Source: Thermococcaceae archaeon (lineage in GTDB: Archaea; Methanobacteriota_B; Thermococci; Thermococcales; Thermococcaceae). Taken from it: DNA of 64,000 nt. Numbering within the stretch: the stretch's first letter is position 1; each line of letters starts with the position of its first letter. Shown piece after piece: positions 10,934 to 21,280 of the stretch. A program made the translations under genes and the position numbers. Location of the stretch: NCBI GenBank assembly GCA_030156945.1, contig JASGLT010000009.1, positions 1 through 64,000 on the forward strand. Direction: 5' to 3'. The notes beneath the pieces were generated by a model that worked only from the letters and a program-made list of their open reading frames with translations, searched no databases and was not told the DNA's origin.

Positions 10934-12250
10934 TCAAGAGAGCAGGAACCTCCACAGCGGGAGGCATCTGACGTTTATCCCCTTCACCCTATCCTCGCAG
11001 GACTTCCAGCCCGTCACCACAGTTCCTTCGCTTAAGCCAAACTGTTTCGCCGCCTCGACAAGGCCCTCCACCTCCCGCTCCCAGCTCTCGTCAACGTCCC
11101 AGCTCACCTGAACGAGCCTCGATACCCTCAGATTGGCCCTCACCACGAAGTCAACCTCGTGGCCATTCCTGTAGTAGAAGACGTTCTCCCTCCCGTACCT
11201 CTGTACGAGGTGCCTCGCCACTGCATTTTCCGCCAATCTCCCTATGTTCTCTGTGAACCGCGTTATCATGACGTTGGCCAGCCCGGTGTCAACGGCGTAG
11301 AGCTTCTTCGGATACCTCCTGACGTCCTTCACCTTTGGCGAGAGGATTGGAACCCTGTGGATAAGGTAAGCCTCCTCCATTGCGTCGAGGACTGAATCTA
11401 CAAGGTTGGGGGAGACCTTCCTTCCGACTATACCAGAGACCTCGTTCCTCAGCCTTGATGCGCTAACGAGGGAGGAGAACCTGCTCAGGGCCAGCTCGGC
11501 GACGAGCTTGACGAGCCTCGCGTCCCTGAAGCCGTGGCGGTAGGCAACGTCCCTAAGGATTATTCCCTCGAACAGTTCCCTCAAAAGCTCCCTCTTTAAT
11601 CCCTCGTCATCGGTTAGAACAACCTGCGGGAACCCGCCGAACTCAAGGTACTCCCTTAAGGCCCTCTCAACCTCCCCCCTCCTTCCGAGAAGGGCAGGGA
11701 GCTCGGTGGGGAGCCCCTTGAAGGAGAGAAACTCTCTGAATGAGAGGGGGTAAACCTCTGTTACTAAAACGCGTCCGGTTAAGAGGGTTGCAAGCTCGGA
11801 GCGGAGGAGGGAAGAGCTCGACCCGGTTACTATGACCTCGGCTTCACCCAAATCCAGAACCTTCCTGACCCACCGCTCCCAGCCCTCGACGTTCTGGACC
11901 TCGTCGAGAACCACCACGGGTCTAGCTCCCCTTGAAACGTAGGTCTTAAACGCCGAGAAGATCTCTTCCAGAAGCTCCAAGCTCAGGTGTGGATAGAACC
12001 TCGGCTCCTCAAGGTTCACGTAGAGCGTCTCCTCCGGCGGAAGGCCCTTCTCTATCAGGACCCTCAGGTACTGCCGGGCTAACGTGGTCTTGCCCGCCCT
12101 CCTAACCCCCACGAGAGCCAGGGCGTTCCCCGTGGAGAGCTTTCGTCTTATGTCCTTAAGATAATCCCCTCTCGTGATGCCTGTATCCTGCTCTCTACCC
12201 CAAAAGTTGTAGGGGGCAAGCACCTCAATAAGCTCTTCCCGGCTCAGCAT
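10934..12250 (-). CDS. AAA-type ATPase with DUF4143 domain
   Basis: 438 residues, COG1373-type. Walker A ALVGVRRAGKTTLA is near residue 45 and Walker B RPVVVLDEVQN is near 110-120, followed by VIVTGSSSSLL. A winged-helix-like middle and a C-terminal DUF4143 domain follow, with HEVDFVVRANLRVSRLVQVSW. That is the decayed PD-(D/E)XK-like segment, with Lys replaced (QVSW). These solo ATPases are frequent in archaea, are patchily distributed and have no proven function. The start ATG at 12250 sits one base from a promoter palindrome. It is adjacent to a MntA/HepT pair. Confidence 0.85.
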   Translation of the reverse strand: MLSREELIEVLAPYNFWGREQDTGITRGDYLKDIRRKLSTGNALALVGVRRAGKTTLARQYLRVLIEKGLPPEETLYVNLEEPRFYPHLSLELLEEIFSAFKTYVSRGARPVVVLDEVQNVEGWERWVRKVLDLGEAEVIVTGSSSSLLRSELATLLTGRVLVTEVYPLSFREFLSFKGLPTELPALLGRRGEVERALREYLEFGGFPQVVLTDDEGLKRELLRELFEGIILRDVAYRHGFRDARLVKLVAELALSRFSSLVSASRLRNEVSGIVGRKVSPNLVDSVLDAMEEAYLIHRVPILSPKVKDVRRYPKKLYAVDTGLANVMITRFTENIGRLAENAVARHLVQRYGRENVFYYRNGHEVDFVVRANLRVSRLVQVSWDVDESWEREVEGLVEAAKQFGLSEGTVVTGWKSCEDRVKGINVRCLPLWRFLLS

Positions 12251-12251
12251 T

Positions 12252-12304
12252 TTATATCACAGAAAATATAAGAAAGGTGGGTTTTTATATTTTTCGCAGT
12301 ATAA
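12252..12304 (-). promoter_or_regulatory. Tandem 20-bp inverted-repeat boxes at ATPase promoter
   Basis: Two boxes, read on the plus strand as TTATATCACAGAAAATATAA (12252-12271) and TTATATTTTTCGCAGTATAA (12285-12304). Each has TTATA/TATAA arms. Reverse-complementing one gives 15 of 20 matches to the other, and all five differences are transitions. Centres are 33 bp apart. The TATA box (AAAAATATAAAAA on the gene strand) is inside the distal box, and the proximal box abuts the start codon. Confidence 0.6.
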
Positions 12305-12305
12305 C

Positions 12306-13811
12306 TTACTTCTTCCCCAAAAACTCAAAAAGCGTCGCCTGCTTGCCCTTCTTGGACTTATCTTTTTCAGACTTTTTGATGGGTTCAACCTCCCTCTCTG
12401 CCTCCTCAAGCTCCTCCTCGGTTAGCTCCTCTGCCTCTTCTTCGGCTTCCTCGACTCCAGTGGTCTCTTTTTCCCCAATTTCCCCCTCTTCAAGCTCTTC
12501 CTCAACTTCCTCCACCTTTGCTTGGGCCTCCCGAGCTCTCGCCTCGAGCTCTCCTTCGCGCTTGAGCTTCTTCTCGATGTTCATGCTCTTGGCCCAGATT
12601 TTTATTGCCTTTTCCTTGTCGCCGGCTATGAACTCAACCTCCTTCTCGCTTAGGTCGAGGAACACCACGAAGTGGGCCGCCAAATCGGGGTTGTTCTCGA
12701 AGATAACCCTAAGGTAGCGGAGGGTCTCTATTGCCTCAAGCTTCGCCATGTGCATTTCGCTCATTATCTTCTTGATTACCGAGTCCCTGAGCGAGCGCTC
12801 CTCCTTGCTCTCAGTGAGGAGCTTTATCGTCTTCGGCGGGTAGATTTTAACGAAGCCCTTCTTTTTAACGCCTGCAACAGCCACTCCCGCGGTCATCATG
12901 TCGGTTGCGTACTTCCAGAGGCCATAGTTTCCAGTCATCTGAGCTCTTCCAAGGTATATATCAGCCCTGCTGATGGCTTCATACGCCCTGGCTATATCTT
13001 CAGGCTTGTAGTAGACGTAAGGGACGTTCTCGTCTATCCACTGGAGGAGCTCGTTAGGCATCATGTCAACCCCAAGAACGGCCAGCTTTGCTCTCCTGGC
13101 ATTGTCTGTCGCAAAAAGCTGAGCAAGTGCCTGAAAGACGCTCTTCTCCGTATCGCGGTAGGCCAGAACTTCAACTGCATCCTCGACCCCACCGGTAACG
13201 ACTGTCTGGAGGTCGTTTATAGCCGCCCTTAAATCGCCGTTCGCCCTTTTGGCTATCTCATAGAGGATTTCTTTGGGAACTTCGACACCCTCGCGCTTCA
13301 GGATTCTCACAAGGGCCTTTATGATGTCCCTCTGCGTCAGTCTCTTGTACTCCACTATCTGGGCTTTGTTTCGTATTTCCCTTGGGACCTCCCAGTAGTG
13401 GTTGGCGCTCATTATTATCGGGTTTCTTGCCTTGTCAATGAGCTTCGCTATCTCCCTAGCTCCAGAGGACTCTATATTGTCCGCTTCATCAAGGAATATC
13501 AGCTTCCTCCTCTTTCCGAGTATGTCCATGGTGTATGCAGCCTGTACATAGCGCTCTATCTTTTCATAGGTTCTCTCGTCACTCGCATTGAGCTCGATGA
13601 CCTCGAAGCCGTACTCATTGGCCAGAGCATAAACCGTCGTCGTCTTGCCTGTACCGGGTGGTCCCGCTAATATGAGGGCTTTCTTCTTCGGCGGGTTTCC
13701 GTGGAGCCAGGCCTCAATCCACGCCCTAACCTGCTCCAATGCCTTATCCTGGTTCACTATCTCGCTGAGCTTCCTAGGCCTGTATTTTTCAACCCAAGGA
13801 ACTGCCGCCAT
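12306..13811 (-). CDS. rfcL: Replication factor C large subunit
   Basis: The large subunit of the archaeal clamp loader, which with four small subunits loads PCNA at primer ends. The AAA+ module begins [15 protein letters not shown]; Walker [10 protein letters not shown] is at about 50-58 and Walker B IFLDEADN follows. A long acidic Glu-rich linker (about 410-480) leads to a C-terminal PIP box, [11 protein letters not shown], which binds PCNA. The length of about 501 matches Pyrococcus RfcL. I choose the ATG at 13811 with GTGATC just upstream; a GTG at 13820 overlaps the rfcS stop. It is the second gene of the rfcS-rfcL operon. Confidence 0.96.
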   Translation of the reverse strand: MAAVPWVEKYRPRKLSEIVNQDKALEQVRAWIEAWLHGNPPKKKALILAGPPGTGKTTTVYALANEYGFEVIELNASDERTYEKIERYVQAAYTMDILGKRRKLIFLDEADNIESSGAREIAKLIDKARNPIIMSANHYWEVPREIRNKAQIVEYKRLTQRDIIKALVRILKREGVEVPKEILYEIAKRANGDLRAAINDLQTVVTGGVEDAVEVLAYRDTEKSVFQALAQLFATDNARRAKLAVLGVDMMPNELLQWIDENVPYVYYKPEDIARAYEAISRADIYLGRAQMTGNYGLWKYATDMMTAGVAVAGVKKKGFVKIYPPKTIKLLTESKEERSLRDSVIKKIMSEMHMAKLEAIETLRYLRVIFENNPDLAAHFVVFLDLSEKEVEFIAGDKEKAIKIWAKSMNIEKKLKREGELEARAREAQAKVEEVEEELEEGEIGEKETTGVEEAEEEAEELTEEELEEAEREVEPIKKSEKDKSKKGKQATLFEFLGKK

Positions 13812-13816
13812 AGGGA

Positions 13817-14797
13817 TCACTTACCCATAATCGTGAACTGGGCAAGGAGGGCCTCGAGCTGTATCATCTCGTTGGCACCTTCAACTAGCCTGAAGTTGTA
13901 CTCGCCTATCTTGTCAGCTAAAGCCACCTTCTTGTCCTCCGGAATCGGGAGGTTGAAGACCTCCTTGTGCATCTGGATGAGCACGTCCTCACCGCTGAGG
14001 CCCTGCTTCAGGAGTATGTCCCTCAGCTTCTCCCTGGCCTTCAGGAAGTTGCCCTCCAGTGCAAGCTTCATCATCTCTCTTACGTCCTCGGGCCTCGCTC
14101 TGCTGGCAACTAGGAAGACGTTCTCGTCGGTTATCTTCGTGTCTAGGGCAGCGGCCGCCTGAAGGACGTTTATGGCCCTTCTAAGGTCGCCCTCAGCGAC
14201 GTAGAGGAGCGCTTGGAGACCTTCCTCGGTGAGCTCGAGACCCTCGTTTTCGGCTATGTACTTGATGCGCTTCGCTATGTCTTCGTCGCGGAGCGGCCTG
14301 AAGCGGAAGATGGCACAGCGGCTCTGGATCGGCTCGATGATCTTGGACGAATAATTACAGGACAGGATAAAGCGGACGTTGTTCGAGAACATCTCCATCG
14401 TCCTTCTGAGGGCCTGCTGAGCGTCCTGTGTGAGGGCATCCGCCTCGTCAAGGAAGATTATCTTGAAGCTCGCGCCGCCTATCGGCTTCGTCCTCGCGAA
14501 CTCCTTCACCTTCTCCCTGATGACGTTTATGCCCCTCTCATCGCTCGCGTTAAGTTCAAGGAAGTTGTGCCTCCAGTTCTCGCCGAAGAGCTCCCTAGCG
14601 AGTGCCAGGGCGGCCGTCGTCTTCCCGACACCGGGCGGCCCTGCAAAGAGAAGGTGCGGCATCGAGCCCGTTTTAACGTAGTGCTTAAGCCTCTTGACTA
14701 TGTGATCCTGACCCACTATGTCGTCGAGCCTTGCTGGACGGTACTTTTCAACCCACGGCTTTTCGAGAATTTTAACTTCCTTCACTTCCTCCGGCAT
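13817..14797 (-). CDS. rfcS: Replication factor C small subunit (intein-free)
   Basis: The small subunit of the clamp loader, 326 residues. Walker A GPPGVGKT is at 53-60 and Walker B FLDEADAL follows. The SRC motif QSRCAIFRF carries the trans-acting arginine, followed by the C-terminal collar domain. In several Pyrococcus and Thermococcus genomes this gene carries an intein, often at the P-loop; here the P-loop and downstream conserved blocks are uninterrupted. AGGTGA six bases before the ATG supports the start, and TATA-like CCTTAAAC lies about 40 bp upstream. Confidence 0.96.
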   Translation of the reverse strand: MPEEVKEVKILEKPWVEKYRPARLDDIVGQDHIVKRLKHYVKTGSMPHLLFAGPPGVGKTTAALALARELFGENWRHNFLELNASDERGINVIREKVKEFARTKPIGGASFKIIFLDEADALTQDAQQALRRTMEMFSNNVRFILSCNYSSKIIEPIQSRCAIFRFRPLRDEDIAKRIKYIAENEGLELTEEGLQALLYVAEGDLRRAINVLQAAAALDTKITDENVFLVASRARPEDVREMMKLALEGNFLKAREKLRDILLKQGLSGEDVLIQMHKEVFNLPIPEDKKVALADKIGEYNFRLVEGANEMIQLEALLAQFTIMGK

Positions 14798-14989
14798 GGA
14801 TTTTCACCTAACCCTTCTTATGTGCTTAAGGAGTTTAAGGCTTTTGCCATAGATGCGCTAGAGCATGCTCCATACCAGAATATCCAAACTGGAAAAGTGG
14901 ACAAAAACTCTATATTGAGAGGAGTTGGAGTATGAGCTTCCGGCCCTTTTAGTTCCCTTTTCAGGCTGCACTGACCTGCCCACTGCAAA

Positions 14990-15000
14990 ACTTTTATACT
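14990..15000 (+). promoter_or_regulatory. TATA promoter of the 2-amino-3-ketobutyrate CoA ligase gene
   Basis: CTTTTATACT preceded by a purine-rich BRE-like CAAAA lies 30-40 bp before the ATG at 15030. This is a standard archaeal spacing and supports choosing 15030 over the longer frame that begins at 14925. Confidence 0.65.
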
Positions 15001-15029
15001 TCGATGCCCAAAAAACACCGGTGGTTCTC

Positions 15030-16217
15030 ATGGGGAAGCTTGACTGGATTAGGGAAGAGCTCCAGGAGCTCAAGGAAAAGGGCCTCTACGTCACCATCAG
15101 AAAGCTTCAGAGCGCCCAGGGCCCTTGGGTTATAGTTGACGGAAAGAAGGTTCTCAACATGTGCTCCAACAACTACCTCGGCTTGGCCGCCCACCCGGAG
15201 ATAAGGTACGCGGCCATAAGGGCAATTCTCGACTACGGCGTCGGTGCAGGCGCAGTCAGAACCATAGCCGGAACAATGGACCTTCACGTCGAGCTCGAGG
15301 AAAAGCTGGCCAAGTTCAAGAAGAGGGAAGCGGCCATACTCTTCCAGAGCGGCTACAACGCCAACCTCGGAGCAATAAGCGCGCTCCTCAAGAAGGGCGA
15401 GGACGGAGTTTTCATCAGCGAGGAGCTCAACCACGCAAGCATCATAGACGGAATGCGCCTTAGCGGCGCTCCCAAGGTCATCTACAAGCACCTCGACATG
15501 GAAGACCTCAAGAAGCGCCTCGAGGAGAACAAGGACAAGAAAAAGAAAATCATCGTAAGCGACGGCGTCTTCTCGATGGACGGCGATTTAGCACCGCTCC
15601 CGGAGATGGCCGAGCTGGCCGAGCAGTACGACGCAATCCTCTACATTGACGACGCCCACGGTGAAGGAGTTTTAGGTGACAGTGGAAGGGGTATCGTCGA
15701 CCACTTCAAGCTCCACGACAGGGTTGACTTTGAGATGGGTACGCTCAGCAAGGCCTTCGGTGTCATAGGCGGCTACGTTGCAGGACCGGAGGAGGCCATT
15801 GACTACCTCCGCCAGAGGGCGAGGCCGTTCCTCTTCTCGAGCGCCCCGAACCCGCCTGACGTCGCGGCAGCCATAGCGGCCGTTGAAATACTCCAGAGGA
15901 GCGATGAGCTCGTTAGGAAGCTCTGGGACAACACCCACTTCCTCCAGAAGGGCCTCAGAGACCTCGGCTACGACCTCGGCAACACCAAGCACCCGATTAC
16001 GCCGGTCATGCTCTACGACGAGAAGCTCGCCCAGGAGTTCTCAAGAAGGCTGTACGACGAGTACAACATCTTCGCGCAGGCGATCGTCTATCCGACCGTC
16101 CCGCTCGGAACAGCCCGTATAAGGCTCGAGCCCTCAGCCGCCCACAGCAAGGAAGACCTGCAGTACGTCATAGACGCATTCGAAGACCTCGGAAAGAAGA
16201 CGGGCTTTTTGAAGTAA
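15030..16217 (+). CDS. kbl: 2-amino-3-ketobutyrate CoA ligase / glycine C-acetyltransferase
   Basis: A PLP-dependent alpha-oxoamine synthase family enzyme of 395 residues. With threonine dehydrogenase it splits 2-amino-3-ketobutyrate and CoA into glycine and acetyl-CoA. Visible motifs are NMCSNNYLGLA, the PLP aspartate region YIDDAHGEGVLG and the Schiff-base lysine in GTLSKAFGVIGG. Relatives in the superfamily make other oxoamines, so the threonine pathway is likely but not certain; no tdh gene is in the window. Codon usage is strongly biased to C/G endings, suggesting high expression. GGTGG precedes the ATG. The gene is monocistronic and convergent with the GmrSD-like gene. Confidence 0.88.
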   Translation: MGKLDWIREELQELKEKGLYVTIRKLQSAQGPWVIVDGKKVLNMCSNNYLGLAAHPEIRYAAIRAILDYGVGAGAVRTIAGTMDLHVELEEKLAKFKKREAAILFQSGYNANLGAISALLKKGEDGVFISEELNHASIIDGMRLSGAPKVIYKHLDMEDLKKRLEENKDKKKKIIVSDGVFSMDGDLAPLPEMAELAEQYDAILYIDDAHGEGVLGDSGRGIVDHFKLHDRVDFEMGTLSKAFGVIGGYVAGPEEAIDYLRQRARPFLFSSAPNPPDVAAAIAAVEILQRSDELVRKLWDNTHFLQKGLRDLGYDLGNTKHPITPVMLYDEKLAQEFSRRLYDEYNIFAQAIVYPTVPLGTARIRLEPSAAHSKEDLQYVIDAFEDLGKKTGFLK

Positions 16218-16224
16218 GAGCAAT

Positions 16225-16268
16225 TATTTTACATCATTATTTTTTAAAATTTTACAAAAAAGAAAAGG
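16225..16268. terminator. Bidirectional T-rich terminator
   Basis: Between convergent genes the plus strand has a run of six T (about 16240-16245) and TTTT tracts, and the minus strand reads TTTTCTTTTTTG. Archaeal RNA polymerase terminates at such oligo-T tracts without a hairpin, so this short AT-rich spacer probably stops both transcripts. Confidence 0.5.
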
Positions 16269-16269
16269 T

Positions 16270-18024
16270 CTAACAATCAAGACAATCAAGATATAGGTTC
16301 AACGCTCTTTTTAATAGTTCGGCATGCCTACGCTTAAAGGAATGTTTATTCCAAACTGGATAGTTTCTAAGCATTGCAGTAATGGCAAAGGGAGTGCGAG
16401 TGACGTCAAAGTATCGCTCAAGTTTCTTCTTGAACCCATAATTAGATGCCCGAGAGTTTTTCCTGCGGTTCAAAAGTGCAAGATTGCCCAACTTATTAAC
16501 GATAGCCTTTGCATCATCTTCACTGAAGAACTTAAGCCACTCCTCACTTAGAGTTCTGGGTAGTATGTGCTCCACTGTGATTGTCCCAATATTCGCATAA
16601 CCGGGAAAGTTTTCCTCCTGCAGTTCCATATCCAATCTCAGAAGGAGATATCTCGCTAGTTTTCCACCCTTAAGACTGTAAAACTGGGGATCATCAAGTT
16701 TTGATAGCAATATAGCCTTAACTTCCTCAGGGTTTTCAAAACTTATAACTCGTCCTTTTCGACCACGTCTGAAGTCACCCGTATCAGAGAACATAGTATT
16801 GAAAACGTCATCGGGAGAGTTGGCCATTTTTATCAGCCGTATAAGGTTCACAGCACTTGTAACCCTCTCAGTAGCCGTGAAATCGGCACACCACTCCACA
16901 AAGAGTTTTTTCTCAAGTTTGAAAGCAAAAGTATATAGCGACTCATCATCCTTGAACTTTTTGTGGAAAAACATAAGCGGAGCAACCCATTCGGAAAACG
17001 GCAGAAACCTATTCATTAGGTCCATAAGTGTTGTGTATTTGATCATTTGGTAGGCATTTACCCCTGAAAGTTCTGGATCAAGAACTTTATCTCGGTAAAT
17101 CTCTCCATACTTGATTACCACCTCAAAGAACTCTTCCCCACGCCTGATGTAGCCAGATTTAAACAGTGATTCAAATTCATCAACGAGATTTCTCTTAGCC
17201 TTTTCCTCTGCATAAATGGTTCTTATCCAGTTCAGGAGTATTTCAAGCTTTTCTCTGCCAATATCCTCCTCCAAATCAAACCACATCCTGAAATAGCGGT
17301 CTCTTCTATCCTCTGGTATGGGTTCGAGGTTCATACTCTTCAAGACGTCGGCAGCTGAGAGCGGCAAACCCCTAGTGTTTATAACGTTAAAAAGTCTGAA
17401 GGCTGAGCTACGGTCAGTAGTCACGATACGAACAAAATAAACACTTGTGAATAAGTAGTTCAGGAACCTCTTGGCTGTGTTAGGATCAATGTCTCTTGAA
17501 AATTCTTCAAATGTTTTTATCGCTTCGTATAAGTGATACGCTGGAGAATCTTTATCGCTAAGGGGAATCCTACCTGCTTCAAAATCCTCAAGGAACCTCT
17601 TCGTTCCTCCAGGTGTGTAGATATACTCTGAGAAAAATTCTCTAAGGTCATCCCAAACCCTGATACGCTCTCGAGAAGGAATGCCAGCATACTCATCCCC
17701 CTCTTCCATGACCCATTTGTGAAGACTCCTGTCAAGATTATCTCTAAGAACGGCAAGTAGAACGACAAGGGAGGTAAGCCTCTGTTGCCCATCTACAATC
17801 TCATACGTAAGCCCGTCGGATTCCTCCTTCAGTATTAAAGAACCCAAAAAGTAGCTAGGTTGCTCGCCCTCTATAGCATCCATTATATCATCCACAAGTT
17901 CCTGAAAGTTGTCTTCACCCCAACTAAATGGTCTCTGATAAATTGGAATCTTGTAGAACTTATTTTTCAAAAGGTCTCGAACGTTGAACTCCTTAGCTTC
18001 GATTATAGGCTTGTCCTGTGACAT
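16270..18024 (-). CDS. GmrSD-like DUF262/DUF1524 protein (defence candidate)
   Basis: A 584-residue single-chain protein with the architecture of the GmrSD group of type IV, modification-dependent restriction enzymes. The N-terminal DUF262 (ParB/Srx-like) domain has YKIPIYQRPFSW (24-35) and IVDGQQRLTSL (76-86), involved in nucleotide hydrolysis. The C-terminal DUF1524 HNH-type nuclease shows VEHILPRTLSEEW (His486) and NLALLNRRKNSRASN. Both signatures are intact. GGTGATT precedes the ATG; TATA-like TATTTAATG is near 18058. No methylase or other defence gene adjoins it. The codon choice (more AGA, ATA and A/T-ending codons) differs from neighbours, consistent with recent transfer. Confidence 0.85.
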   Translation of the reverse strand: MSQDKPIIEAKEFNVRDLLKNKFYKIPIYQRPFSWGEDNFQELVDDIMDAIEGEQPSYFLGSLILKEESDGLTYEIVDGQQRLTSLVVLLAVLRDNLDRSLHKWVMEEGDEYAGIPSRERIRVWDDLREFFSEYIYTPGGTKRFLEDFEAGRIPLSDKDSPAYHLYEAIKTFEEFSRDIDPNTAKRFLNYLFTSVYFVRIVTTDRSSAFRLFNVINTRGLPLSAADVLKSMNLEPIPEDRRDRYFRMWFDLEEDIGREKLEILLNWIRTIYAEEKAKRNLVDEFESLFKSGYIRRGEEFFEVVIKYGEIYRDKVLDPELSGVNAYQMIKYTTLMDLMNRFLPFSEWVAPLMFFHKKFKDDESLYTFAFKLEKKLFVEWCADFTATERVTSAVNLIRLIKMANSPDDVFNTMFSDTGDFRRGRKGRVISFENPEEVKAILLSKLDDPQFYSLKGGKLARYLLLRLDMELQEENFPGYANIGTITVEHILPRTLSEEWLKFFSEDDAKAIVNKLGNLALLNRRKNSRASNYGFKKKLERYFDVTRTPFAITAMLRNYPVWNKHSFKRRHAELLKRALNLYLDCLDC

Positions 18025-18081
18025 AAATAATCACCTTACAGAAGTCAAACACTAGGCATTAAATAGTTTTCCATAATCTAA

Positions 18082-18588
18082 TCAAAACTTCACCCACTCG
18101 ACCTTGTAGTAGGTCACATCGGCGTCCTCGTCAATTATCGCCATTATCATGTTCTTCCTCACGCCGTGGGCGACCCTAACCCTCGCCGTTATGTCGTTCG
18201 GGCTTAACCTGGAGTTCTCGGGAACTACCCAGACGAGCCACTCGGAGTGCTCCTCCATTCCCCTCCGGTAAACCCTGAAGTGGGAGCCGAACTTCAGGCC
18301 CGACTTCACGGTGTAGCCCCTGTCCCTCAGGTCTTTGTAGACGAGGTACTTGGCATCAAAGAGCTCGTCCCTAGCCCTTCCGAGGTTCATTATCTCCTCA
18401 AGCGAGAGCTCCCTCTTGCCTTCTCTGACCTCTATTTTGCCGCGTTCGACGAGGTATGCCGCCTCAAGGAGCGACAGGAACAGCTTACCCTCAACGACCT
18501 TTCCAAAGTATCGCTTGTTGTAGAGTCCGTTTATCGCGTTCTGATCCGTTGAAAAGACCCTGTCCCCGCTCAGGTAGAAGATTATCAT
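18082..18588 (-). CDS. endA: tRNA-splicing endonuclease
   Basis: The archaeal endonuclease that cuts bulge-helix-bulge motifs to remove introns from tRNA and rRNA precursors. The 168-residue size is that of the homotetrameric/homodimeric one-domain type. Catalytic residues are visible as Tyr107 (FRVYRRG), His114 (EHSEW) and Lys145 (VRKNM). I choose the ATG at 18588, which overlaps the rimI stop as TGATG; the longer frame from 18603 lies in rimI. It is translationally coupled to rimI. Confidence 0.93.
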   Translation of the reverse strand: MIIFYLSGDRVFSTDQNAINGLYNKRYFGKVVEGKLFLSLLEAAYLVERGKIEVREGKRELSLEEIMNLGRARDELFDAKYLVYKDLRDRGYTVKSGLKFGSHFRVYRRGMEEHSEWLVWVVPENSRLSPNDITARVRVAHGVRKNMIMAIIDEDADVTYYKVEWVKF

Positions 18589-19088
18589 CAGCTCCCCCTC
18601 CACTCTTCCACGGGCAGGAGCATGTAGTACGCATCTTCGCCGTCGGAATAGTAGCCTATGATCCGCTTGACCTTCTTAAATCCAAGCCGCTCATAGAGGG
18701 CTATTGCCCCAAGGTTGCTCACCCTGACCTCAAGGCCGATGTATCGGGCGCCCTTCCTTATGAGCCTCTCTATTACCTCCTTCAAAAGGGCTGAACCAAT
18801 GCCATTACCCCGATAATCCTTATCAACGGCTATGCTCATGATGTGCCCCTCAAGATCGGGCCTAAGGTAACCCATCACGTAGCCCACTACCCTCCCGTTG
18901 TACTCCGCCACGAGAAAAGTATCCGGGTTGTTCTCAAGGAAGGTGAGAAAGAGACCCCTCGGGTAGGCCTCGCGAAAGGCCTCAGCCTCTATCCTCATCA
19001 CTTCAGGTATGTCAAAGAGCTTTGCAGGCCTTATGATAACCATTGCGAGGGGAATCCTTCTGCTGGCCTCTCTCGCCGATGTGCTCAT
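18588..19088 (-). CDS. rimI: Ribosomal-protein-alanine N-acetyltransferase RimI-like
   Basis: A GNAT-family acetyltransferase of 166 residues. The acetyl-CoA loop DYRGNGIGSALL and the C-terminal ALYERLGFKKVKRIIGYYSDGEDAYYM pattern are typical of RimI/Ard1-type archaeal N-terminal acetyltransferases. In archaea this enzyme acetylates N-termini of many proteins. The start at 19088 is supported by GGGAGGAG 9-16 bases upstream and by conservation beginning only after it; the frame to 19313 is non-conserved. It is first in an operon with endA. Confidence 0.87.
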   Translation of the reverse strand: MSTSAREASRRIPLAMVIIRPAKLFDIPEVMRIEAEAFREAYPRGLFLTFLENNPDTFLVAEYNGRVVGYVMGYLRPDLEGHIMSIAVDKDYRGNGIGSALLKEVIERLIRKGARYIGLEVRVSNLGAIALYERLGFKKVKRIIGYYSDGEDAYYMLLPVEEWRGS

Positions 19089-19136
19089 ATTATAAACTCC
19101 TCCCGAAGCCTTAAAAGGATTGAGGAGAGTCTCCGA

Positions 19137-19150
19137 TGGGTGGCCACCCA
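19137..19150. repeat. Perfect 14-bp palindrome before C/D RNA
   Basis: TGGGTGGCCACCCA is a perfect 14-bp palindrome two bases before the C box of the guide RNA. It could form the 5' edge of the primary transcript or be a protein site for the nearby promoters. Its role is unknown. Confidence 0.5.
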
Positions 19151-19208
19151 GCGTGATGAGCACTCTCGAACCTGACGGGCAGGATGATGACCGGATTCCT
19201 GGCTGATT
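19151..19208 (+). ncRNA. C/D box methylation guide sRNA
   Basis: All four boxes of an archaeal C/D sRNA are present in order: C GTGATGA (19153-19159), D' CTGA (19172-19175), C' ATGATGA (19184-19190), D CTGA (19203-19206). Both guide regions are exactly 12 nt: GCACTCTCGAAC before D' and CCGGATTCCTGG before D. Such RNAs bind L7Ae, Nop5 and fibrillarin and direct 2'-O-methylation of the base paired five nucleotides upstream of D or D'. Predicted targets are therefore RNAs containing GTTCGAGAGTGC and CCAGGAATCCGG, each methylated at its fifth base (G). TATA-like CCTTAAAAGG (about 19109-19118) is suitably placed. A T-tract follows D. Confidence 0.85.
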
Positions 19209-19278
19209 TTTCTCCTTTTGTAGTAAGAAGGGGCAAGCAGCAAAGTTTAAGACTTTAAAGCTGGAAGCTAATCGATAG

Positions 19279-21066
<1,788 letters not shown>

Positions 21067-21079
21067 GGAGGTGTGTATA

Positions 21080-21280
21080 TTGGAAGACGTTCACAAGTTG
21101 TTTGAGATGCTCCCAGACGATCTAAAGAGAGAAGTAGTCGAGTACATAGAATTCCTTATTGAAAATCGTGGGATTAGGGGGAGAAAACCAACCCTCTCAT
21201 GGAAGGGAGCTCTCAAGGACATCAAAGAAAAGTACACCTCAGTTGAGCTTCAGCACAAAGCATTAGAGTGGTGGGGATGA
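21080..21280 (+). CDS. vapB: VapB-type antitoxin (DUF2281)
   Basis: A 66-residue DUF2281-like antitoxin. The N-terminal helix EDVHKLFEMLPDDLKREVVEYIEFL is characteristic of this VapB class; the C-terminal part (LSWKGALKDIKEKYTSVELQHKALEWW) would wrap around the PIN toxin. I infer a TTG start at 21080 because AGGAGGTG at 21067-21074 is ideally spaced; an in-frame GTG at 21071 lies inside that ribosome site. It begins 13 bp after the herA stop and abuts vapC, so it is part of the end-resection operon. Confidence 0.78.
   Translation: MEDVHKLFEMLPDDLKREVVEYIEFLIENRGIRGRKPTLSWKGALKDIKEKYTSVELQHKALEWWG

Noticed and set aside
12252-12271. TrmBL1-type glycolytic motif (TATCAC-N5-GTGATA)
   Set aside because: Only the TATCAC half is present; the other half is AAATATAA, and the gene is not glycolytic.
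13817-14797. Intein in rfcS
   Set aside because: The P-loop and following blocks are continuous and length is 326, so there is no intein.
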